The notes under the pieces: generated by a model
The model's database searches: none
The model's input: the letters and a program-made list of their open reading frames with translations, nothing else
What the model was told of the DNA's origin: nothing
Program-made: the position numbers and the translations under genes
DNA from: a bacterium
GTDB taxonomy: Bacteria; SZUA-79; Acidulodesulfobacterales; Acidulodesulfobacteraceae
Reading direction: 5' to 3'
NCBI GenBank assembly: GCA_021799935.1
Contig: JAJYZM010000065.1
Location: 1 to 6,082, forward strand
DNA: 6,082 nucleotides
Part shown: in pieces, positions 1 to 4,625 of the stretch
How the letters are laid out: each line of letters opens with the position of its first letter
How positions within the stretch are numbered: the first letter of the stretch is position 1

Positions 1-534
1 TTTTAGAGTTAAACCGCAGTGAACGGTAATAAAATCCACGCCTTCTTCGCACTGCCTTTCTATAACGTCGAAAAGGTATTCCGGATCGAATTTGTCTATA
101 AAATCTGGAGAATTAGGGTTAACGATACCTTTTTCAACCGCCGGCTGAAAGGCTTCGTAAAGAGGCACGGTGCCTACCGGAACGGACGAATTTTTTAATA
201 TATGCGATCTGAATTCTACTATATTGCCCCCGGTAGATAAATCCATAACGGCGTCGGCACCGCTTTTTATTGCCGCAAACAACTTTTCCAACTCTTCTTC
301 AATGTAGTGATTATCGCCCGAAGAACCTATATTGGCATTAACTTTAGTTTTTAAATCTTTTCCTACGGCAAGAGGTTTTATGTCTCTTAATCTGTTTTTC
401 GTTATAACGGTAAAACCCTTCATAACGTCTTCGCATATCTTTTCGGGAGCAACTCCTTCCGCCGAAGCGCACGCTTTCATTTCATCGGTAATAATATTTT
501 GCCTTGCGGCAGATATCTGATTTATATATTCCAT
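1..534 (-). CDS. thiC: Phosphomethylpyrimidine synthase ThiC, N-terminal part (runs off left edge)
   Basis: ThiC is a radical-SAM enzyme that rearranges aminoimidazole ribotide into HMP phosphate, the pyrimidine half of thiamine, in the cytosol. The visible 178 residues include the family hallmarks TKVNANIGSS (about 63-72), GADAVMDLSTGG (92-103), VPVGTVPLYEA (118-128) and GVDFITVHCG (165-174). The catalytic core and the C-terminal CX2CX4C iron-sulfur motif lie beyond the left edge. The N-terminus is short, with the TKVNANIG block near residue 65, as in the roughly 430-residue form of ThiC that lacks the long N-terminal domain. The start is the ATG at 534-532, 15 bases after the thiE stop. No good Shine-Dalgarno sequence precedes it, only AGGG overlapping the thiE stop codon, so translation is probably coupled to thiE. 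Identity is secure from the motifs; the full length cannot be judged. Confidence 0.96.
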   Translation of the reverse strand, partial: MEYINQISAARQNIITDEMKACASAEGVAPEKICEDVMKGFTVITKNRLRDIKPLAVGKDLKTKVNANIGSSGDNHYIEEELEKLFAAIKSGADAVMDLSTGGNIVEFRSHILKNSSVPVGTVPLYEAFQPAVEKGIVNPNSPDFIDKFDPEYLFDVIERQCEEGVDFITVHCGLTLK

Positions 535-549
535 AATTTTAAAATTACC

Positions 550-1197
550 CTATTTTTTATTAAGGATATTTATCATTTTTTTTACTTCTTTGCCTATATC
601 TTTTCTGTTTAAACTTAACAGCGCCGATTGAACGGCTATAAAGCGGCATCCGGATTCTTTAATTTCCTGTATATTAAACTCGTTTATGCCGCCAAGCGCA
701 AAAAGCGGAATTTTTACGGCATTAACGGCTTTTTTTAAAGCATCCGCGCCGTGGAAAAAAACCTGCTTTTTAGTTTTAAAAACAGGGCTGAAAGTTATAA
801 AATCTGCTCCGTTTTCTTCAGCAGTAACGGCATCTTCTATGGAGTGGGAAGAATAAAAAATTTTTAAGCTTTCAAATTTTTCTTTAACCGATTTAATCGG
901 CGGAGCGTTAATATTTAGATGTACGCCGTCTGCAGAAAGAACAGCGGCGGCATCTGCCCTCTCGTTGACAAAAAACTTAACGTCGGGATATTTTTTAAAT
1001 ATTAAGTCTCTTATCTTCTCTCCAATTTTTATAAAATCGTATATAGAAACGTCTTTCTGCCTTAGCTGAAAAGCTTTTAAACCTGCGCCGAACGCTTCGT
1101 CGAGAGCATCGAGATACTCTTCGTCGTTATTAAAAAATTTTTTTTCTCCTATTAAGTATATATTAAAATTAAACCAAGACGCATCCGTATTCGGCAT
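550..1197 (-). CDS. thiE: Thiamine phosphate synthase (ThiE/TenI family)
   Basis: ThiE condenses HMP pyrophosphate with thiazole phosphate to give thiamine phosphate. The 215-residue protein is a typical-length (beta/alpha)8 barrel. Family motifs in order: YLIGEKKF (14-21), QLRQKD (44-49, the Q-R-K diphosphate-binding set), FVNERAD (76-82), ADGVH (89-93), SSHS (116-119), FSPVFKTKK (136-144) and the ALGGI phosphate loop (167-171). ThiE usually has ND at the position of N78-E79; here the Mg-binding Asp is replaced by Glu, a mild oddity. The related TenI thiazole tautomerase shares much of this fold, but direct linkage to thiC favours a thiamine role, and ThiE is more likely than TenI. The ATG at 1197 is the only possible start: the 5' end contains no other ATG, GTG or TTG codon in frame. 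No ribosome-binding site precedes it, but a strong promoter does. It is the first gene of thiE-thiC. Confidence 0.88.
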   Translation of the reverse strand: MPNTDASWFNFNIYLIGEKKFFNNDEEYLDALDEAFGAGLKAFQLRQKDVSIYDFIKIGEKIRDLIFKKYPDVKFFVNERADAAAVLSADGVHLNINAPPIKSVKEKFESLKIFYSSHSIEDAVTAEENGADFITFSPVFKTKKQVFFHGADALKKAVNAVKIPLFALGGINEFNIQEIKESGCRFIAVQSALLSLNRKDIGKEVKKMINILNKK

Positions 1198-1203
1198 TAT
1201 TTA

Positions 1204-1233
1204 ATTATATAATTTTAAGGCTAAAATTGTCAA
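1204..1233 (-). promoter_or_regulatory. Consensus sigma-70 promoter for a leaderless thiE-thiC transcript
   Basis: On the minus strand, TTGACA (1233-1228) and TATAAT (1209-1204) both match the sigma-70 consensus exactly and are separated by 18 bases. Six bases (TAAATA) separate the -10 box from the thiE ATG, so the usual start position falls on the A of that ATG. This agrees with the lack of a Shine-Dalgarno sequence before thiE. The promoter lies between the 64-residue ORF and thiE, so the thi genes probably form their own transcription unit. There is no room for a TPP riboswitch downstream of it. Confidence 0.72.
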
Positions 1234-1258
1234 ACGATACGGCAATTAATCTTTTTTT

Positions 1259-1453
1259 TTATTCGTCCATAAATCTGCCGTGTCCTTTAGACAAAATTCT
1301 TAGCATCTTAATATTATAATGGGCAAATTTTATTAACTGCCACGGTATAAACAGTCTCGTAAAAAGCGTGTATTTCGTAGGCGCTATAAAAGACCTCGAA
1401 TCGGTCGTATAAGGAACGTATTCCATTAAATCGTCATCTTTTTTATTTTCCAT
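1259..1453 (-). CDS. Small uncharacterised basic/aromatic protein downstream of sqr
   Basis: I do not recognise this 64-residue protein. It has an acidic N-terminus (KKDDD, 4-8), a middle segment rich in Tyr, Phe and Thr, and a hydrophobic/basic stretch at about 28-55 (TLFTRLFIPWQL, then FAHYNIKMLRIL) that could form an amphipathic, membrane-surface helix. It has no signal peptide, no clear membrane span and no cysteine. The start is the ATG at 1453: an upstream in-frame ATG at 1477 would place the perfect AGGAGG (1471-1466) inside the coding sequence, so that site is better read as the ribosome-binding site of the 1453 start, although its 12-base spacing is long. The gene lies 87 bases after sqr on the same strand, and no promoter or terminator is evident between them. 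Co-transcription with sqr, and a role as a small partner of the membrane-bound SQR, are inferences. A real gene is likely because of the strong ribosome-binding site. Confidence 0.62.
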   Translation of the reverse strand: MENKKDDDLMEYVPYTTDSRSFIAPTKYTLFTRLFIPWQLIKFAHYNIKMLRILSKGHGRFMDE

Positions 1454-1465
1454 AATAAATATAAA

Positions 1466-1471
1466 CCTCCT
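1466..1471 (-). promoter_or_regulatory. Shine-Dalgarno AGGAGG deciding the start of the 64-residue ORF
   Basis: The minus strand reads AGGAGG here, 12 bases before the ATG at 1453. It lies inside the first codons of the longer in-frame reading (ATG at 1477), which argues for the shorter 64-residue product. Confidence 0.6.
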
Positions 1472-1540
1472 ATTCATATTGCATTTTTATAAATACTGCA
1501 ATTTATCATTAAATACGGCTTATCTTTCCGAATATTTTCA

Positions 1541-2980
1541 TTAATCGGGAATATACTGCCATAAAAATTTTCCTTTCATTTTCCATATAAACAAATAATG
1601 AAGCATATATTTAACCCAGTGTCCCGCAAGACCTATATCTCCGAAAGTATAATTTAAATTTCTGCCGAATTTATATTTATCGTAATTTGGAATTACCGGA
1701 TACATAGTCAATAAAGCGGCGGATCCGCCGGTCATCGATTTGCCCATAGAGGTTATGCATATTGCGCCGAATTCAGCCATCGACGCGCTATAAGTCGGCT
1801 CCTCCGCTCCGTTCTTTACCATATCGATAATAGAAAGGGCAACCGTGTGGCCTATGATTCCCGATGCCATGCCCGTTCTGGGGGGGCTGGGAGCTATCAG
1901 AGTGCCGTCCGGAGCTTTAAAAGCCTTGCTTATAGGATGCGGAGGAGCAAAAGCAATTCCTGCAGCAAATATATTTTTATATAAAAGATTATTGTATTTT
2001 TTTGGCCAATCAGAATTTTTCCATTCCTCAAAAGGTTTTGCACCGGAGGTATAATCGGCATCAACTTTCATAAACCCGCTTGGAACGCACATTTGGCTTT
2101 TAATATCGTTGCCGTCCTTATCTATGTAAGAGATGGGAATGCCGGCAAAAGGAGGAATCAGCATTGCAAAATCAAAATCGAGCGATCCTTCTTTCCCTTC
2201 GATATTAACGTAATCTAAAGAGCCTTCTTTTACGTTTCTCACGTGCGCCCCGTCAACCCATTTAATGCCCTTTTCCCTGAAAGTAGATTCGGCAAAAAGC
2301 TTGCCGGATATAAAGTTTCCGTTCCTTCTCACCACTACCCCGCCTACTCCGAAATCGCCCAGCGTAGGTTCGTTGGATATCCAAGTTATGTCCGCCATAT
2401 TGCGAAGTCCCCGCTTGGCAATTTCAAATTCTAAATTATGTATATATTCAAAAGCGGCGCCTTGGCAGGTTGCCGTTCCATGCCCTGTGCCGACGACAAA
2501 CTTTTGCCTTTTGCCCTGCTTCATCTTTTCTACCGCTTTCAAAAAATTATCCTTTGTTTTAACGGCATGCGGCAAACTGCAGACTGAATCCGAATAGCCT
2601 TCGTCAGGTCCAAGTCCCGGCGTAGCCGCAAAATTAAGCTTAGGACCCGTAGCGTTTATCAAATAATCGTACTTTACCTGTTCGGTTTTGCCGTCGTTGT
2701 ATTTTACGGACACATAACGGTCGGCATCGTCCGGATGAATCTCTTCCGCGGCTCCGTTTTTAAATTCTATGCCGAACTTTTCATATACCGGCGTAAGATC
2801 GAACTGAGTTTTTTCGGGCTTCATAGAACCCACGCCTACCCATATCCATGATGGAATATAATAAAAATGCTTCCTCGGCGATATTACTACGACTTCATGT
2901 TTGCGCCCAAGCGCTTTTTTTAAATTTAATGCCGCCGTGTTACCGGCAAATCCGGAACCTAAGACTACTATGCGAGCCAT
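1541..2980 (-). CDS. sqr: Sulfide:quinone oxidoreductase
   Basis: SQR oxidises sulfide to polysulfide or sulfur and passes electrons through FAD to the membrane quinone pool. The 479-residue protein opens with an FAD-binding dinucleotide fold (GSGFAG, 8-13) and has the family ATGPKLNF segment (110-117). By position against the Acidithiobacillus enzyme, the three redox cysteines are all present: Cys134 (VCSLPHA), Cys172 (TCQGAAFEY) and Cys408 (AICITSMG). A fourth, Cys298, is extra. NIFAAGIA (336-343) is the second FAD-contacting motif. The last 30 residues are aromatic and basic, matching the amphipathic helices that anchor SQR to the membrane. No signal peptide is seen, unlike flavocytochrome c sulfide dehydrogenase. 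The length exceeds the usual 430 or so, with extra sequence near 307-332 and 344-366. I do not assign a type (I-VI). GGGGGG (2996-2991) sits 10 bases before the ATG as ribosome-binding site. It is divergent from the globin sensor gene. Confidence 0.93.
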   Translation of the reverse strand: MARIVVLGSGFAGNTAALNLKKALGRKHEVVVISPRKHFYYIPSWIWVGVGSMKPEKTQFDLTPVYEKFGIEFKNGAAEEIHPDDADRYVSVKYNDGKTEQVKYDYLINATGPKLNFAATPGLGPDEGYSDSVCSLPHAVKTKDNFLKAVEKMKQGKRQKFVVGTGHGTATCQGAAFEYIHNLEFEIAKRGLRNMADITWISNEPTLGDFGVGGVVVRRNGNFISGKLFAESTFREKGIKWVDGAHVRNVKEGSLDYVNIEGKEGSLDFDFAMLIPPFAGIPISYIDKDGNDIKSQMCVPSGFMKVDADYTSGAKPFEEWKNSDWPKKYNNLLYKNIFAAGIAFAPPHPISKAFKAPDGTLIAPSPPRTGMASGIIGHTVALSIIDMVKNGAEEPTYSASMAEFGAICITSMGKSMTGGSAALLTMYPVIPNYDKYKFGRNLNYTFGDIGLAGHWVKYMLHYLFIWKMKGKFLWQYIPD

Positions 2981-3147
2981 CTATATTTATCCCCCCGTTT
3001 CTTCATTTTTTATTTATTTAACTAATTTCTTTTATTTTATAATTATTTTAATATAATAACCGTCCGGCTTAAAATTACAAAAAATAACGTTTTAATAAAA
3101 TTTAAAAAATATTAGATTATTTTATATATATGTTTTATAATATTTAT

Positions 3148-3234
3148 GATAACAAAAATATAAAAATATTTCTATATAATTATAAATATATATTTGTATT
3201 ATCATATATTCATATATAACATATTTTTATTATC
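3148..3234. repeat. Three copies of a 14-bp GATAAYAMAAATAT motif
   Basis: GATAACAAAAATAT occurs at 3148-3161 on the plus strand, GATAATACAAATAT at 3203-3190 and GATAATAAAAATAT at 3234-3221 on the minus strand. Any two differ at one or two positions. Centre-to-centre distances are 42 and 31 bp, near four and three DNA turns, so all three would face the same side of the helix. This looks like an operator cluster, but the AT-rich background makes chance similarity easier. No known regulator is recognised. Confidence 0.45.
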
Positions 3235-3284
3235 GTATTGCATGCTGCCGGTTTATTTAATAAATAAAGTATAAATTTAATAAA

Positions 3285-3307
3285 ATCAAAATATTGATTA
3301 ATATCGA
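3285..3307. promoter_or_regulatory. FNR-like half-site pairs next to the globin gene start
   Basis: TTGAT-TAAT-ATCGA (3294-3307) matches the FNR-family operator TTGATNNNNATCAA at 9 of 10 defined positions. It overlaps ATCAA-AATA-TTGAT (3285-3298), a perfect inverted pair in the opposite arrangement. The second half also forms a near-tandem repeat (TATTGATTAA, 3292-3301; TATCGATTAA, 3302-3311). Lying 8-31 bases before the ATG, a bound protein would more likely repress than activate. The factor involved is an inference from the motif alone. Confidence 0.35.
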
Positions 3308-3315
3308 TTAATACT

Positions 3316-4209
3316 ATGGAAACCCTTGATAAAATAAAGCTTATTTATTCTTTTGACGAAAGCGACGCTTTAAATTTAACGCAAATAAAAGAGATGATGA
3401 ATTCAAACGCAAACGAATTCATTTCCGGCGTATATTCATTTATATCCAACTTCGACGATTTCAGCAAATTTCTTCCTAACGACGAAATAAGAACGAGGCA
3501 CAGGGAAAAGTTAAAAATCTGGTTTCTCAGTCTTTTTTCAGGAAAATACGACAACGAATATTTAAGGCAGTTAAAAAGAATAGGAGAGGTTCATTCGGAG
3601 ATAAAACTGCCTTCGCATTACGTCAGCGCCACGATGAACTTTATAAGAAATTTTATTCATAAAGTTATTATTAAAAACATTCAGTCTTCCGAAAAAAGAA
3701 ATGAAATAATCGAATCGGCAAATAAAATAATAGATATTAATCTCGATATAATAATAAGTTCTTACATTAACGAAGGAAAATTTTACATAGCGGCTACAAA
3801 ATTTGAAACTAAAATAATAAAATTCAGCTCGAAATTCTCTTATATGCTTGACCTTGCTCTTGTAATATCTCTAATAATTGCAACTATTATGGTTTTTCTG
3901 ATGTTCTTATTTGAAATTTACAGATTCGCCTTCGGCGGCGGAGCTTTTGAATCCACCGTAGTCGATATTCTCGGCGCTATGTTAATTGTTTGGGCGATAA
4001 GGGAACTGCTTGAAGAAGAAGTTAAAAAGCTGAAAGGGCATAAATTTGCGTTAAGCGCCTTTATAGGTCTTGCTATGGCTGCGCTTTTAAGGAAAATATT
4101 AATCTTTTCTCTGGCTCCCGGAAAATCTAAAGAAGTCGCAATATTAGGATTTCTCGTACTGGTGCTCGGAATAGTTTACTGGCTGATGAATAAAAGCACA
4201 AAGGCGTGA
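3316..4209 (+). CDS. Globin-coupled sensor with C-terminal PsiE-like four-helix membrane domain
   Basis: This 297-residue protein is probably a heme-based gas or redox sensor tied to the inner membrane. Residues about 1-165 match the sensor-globin/protoglobin family: the pre-A and A helices, a Tyr at the B10 position (Tyr40), GKYDNEYLRQLKRIGEVH (76-93) ending in the proximal heme His93 (F8), then LPSHYVSATMNFI. His62 lies in the E helix. The C-terminal half has four hydrophobic segments: about 178-199, 214-231, 245-264 and 274-291. FIGLAMAALLRKILIF followed by the last helix resembles the PsiE domain (AIVRLIIV region of E. coli PsiE). Overall length and layout resemble the Geobacter sulfurreducens GsGCS protein, whose output is unknown. 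No catalytic or methyl-accepting output domain is present. The ATG at 3316 is chosen because an in-frame stop lies at 3295-3297 and starting at Met27 would cut into the globin. No Shine-Dalgarno sequence is visible. Confidence 0.84.
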   Translation: METLDKIKLIYSFDESDALNLTQIKEMMNSNANEFISGVYSFISNFDDFSKFLPNDEIRTRHREKLKIWFLSLFSGKYDNEYLRQLKRIGEVHSEIKLPSHYVSATMNFIRNFIHKVIIKNIQSSEKRNEIIESANKIIDINLDIIISSYINEGKFYIAATKFETKIIKFSSKFSYMLDLALVISLIIATIMVFLMFLFEIYRFAFGGGAFESTVVDILGAMLIVWAIRELLEEEVKKLKGHKFALSAFIGLAMAALLRKILIFSLAPGKSKEVAILGFLVLVLGIVYWLMNKSTKA

Positions 4210-4318
4210 CTTCGCAAGGCGTAAAAGCATAAACTAAAAAGACTATGTAAATTATACCGGATTATGGCGTATTACACTGGCAAAATAATATGCATCGAAA
4301 CGGCGCCGAAAAATTGTA

Positions 4319-4347
4319 TTGCCTGCACTGTCTATTAATGATAAAAT
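4319..4347 (+). promoter_or_regulatory. Extended -10 promoter for tRNA-Pro
   Basis: TTGCCT (4319-4324) is followed after 17 bases by TAAAAT (4342-4347), preceded by TG and one base (4339-4341), the extended -10 pattern. The predicted start near 4354 leaves a 5' leader of about 24 bases before the mature tRNA. The rest of the 168-base gap after the globin gene shows no terminator or gene that I can support. Confidence 0.5.
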
Positions 4348-4377
4348 AAATCACGCAATAAACTTTTTACAAAAAAA

Positions 4378-4453
4378 CGGGATGTGGCGCAGCTGGTAGC
4401 GCACCTGCTTTGGGAGCAGGGGGTCGCACGTTCGAATCGTGTCATCCCGACCA
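4378..4453 (+). tRNA. tRNA-Pro (anticodon TGG)
   Basis: This is a complete 76-base cloverleaf. The acceptor arms CGGGATG (4378-4384) and CATCCCG (4443-4449) pair fully. The D stem is GCGC/GCGC (4387-4390, 4399-4402). The anticodon stem CCTGC/GCAGG (4404-4408, 4416-4420) encloses loop TTTGGGA with anticodon TGG at 4411-4413. The variable loop has five bases. The T stem GCACG/CGTGT (one G-T pair) carries loop TTCGAAT (4431-4437). The discriminator is A4450 and the CCA end (4451-4453) is encoded. The TGG anticodon reads proline CCN codons. No attachment-site copy of the tRNA end is seen nearby. Confidence 0.97.
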
Positions 4454-4487
4454 CGTATTCAATCAAAAACAGACAGGGCATTGAAGG

Positions 4488-4586
4488 TTATACGGAATAT
4501 GCGGTTACGCCGTGCTCTAATTTATCCTGAATTTTTTCTAATATCTGCAATAATACTTCGGATTCGTTTGTTTCGCTGACGTTCAT
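4488..4586 (-). CDS. Doubtful 32-residue ORF downstream of the chemoreceptor gene
   Basis: An ATG at 4586 opens a 32-codon frame ending in TAA (4490-4488). The peptide begins MNVSETNESEV and continues into LLQILEKIQDKLEHG, which would form an acidic amphipathic helix. It starts 39 bases after the chemoreceptor stop on the same strand. Only a weak, distant AGAGA precedes it. The codons just before the ATG, back to 4607, also look protein-like (KKRYDIN), so this may be a remnant of a longer gene. No family is recognised; noise cannot be excluded. Confidence 0.25.
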   Translation of the reverse strand: MNVSETNESEVLLQILEKIQDKLEHGVTAYSV

Positions 4587-4625
4587 ATTAATATCGTATC
4601 TCTTTTTATTTTTTTATAGTTAATT

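Larger units (their letters stand above)
2981..3315. other. AT-rich divergent intergenic region between sqr and the globin sensor gene
   Basis: These 335 bases hold no credible gene and are far more AT-rich than the flanking coding DNA. They must contain the promoters of both divergent genes. A weak candidate for sqr is TTGTAA (3080-3075), 16 bases, TATTAT (3058-3053) on the minus strand. Weak candidates for the globin gene are TTGCAT (3238-3243), 17 bases, TAAATA (3261-3266), or a -10-like TAAAAT at 3281-3286. In DNA this AT-rich such matches occur often by chance. Two GC-rich islands stand out: CCGTCCGGC (3060-3068) and GCTGCCGG (3244-3251). Repeat and operator-like elements are listed separately. 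Confidence 0.6.

Noticed and set aside
332..520. 62-codon open frame on the plus strand
   Set aside because: It is antisense to the conserved N-terminal part of thiC.
1478..1502. Inverted repeat ATTGCA-N13-TGCAAT between sqr and the small ORF, considered as a terminator
   Set aside because: The stem is only six AT-rich pairs with a large loop and no T-tract follows on the minus strand.
2265..2597. 110-codon open frame on the plus strand
   Set aside because: It lies opposite sqr, has no ribosome-binding site or recognisable domain, and sqr is secure.
3001..3315. CRISPR-like or replication-origin-like repeats in the AT-rich intergenic region
   Set aside because: Repeats are short, unevenly spaced and in mixed orientation with no spacers; no DnaA boxes or iteron array were seen.
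3345..3554. 69-codon open frame on the minus strand
   Set aside because: It is antisense to the globin domain and has no independent support.
4264..4338. 24-codon frame before tRNA-Pro with two cysteines
   Set aside because: It has no ribosome-binding site and overlaps the likely tRNA promoter; it is short enough to be chance.
4481..4540. Possible terminator after tRNA-Pro (GCGGTTACGC followed by a T6 run)
   Set aside because: The stem is about three base pairs and the T run is more than 15 bases away, so it does not form a credible intrinsic terminator.
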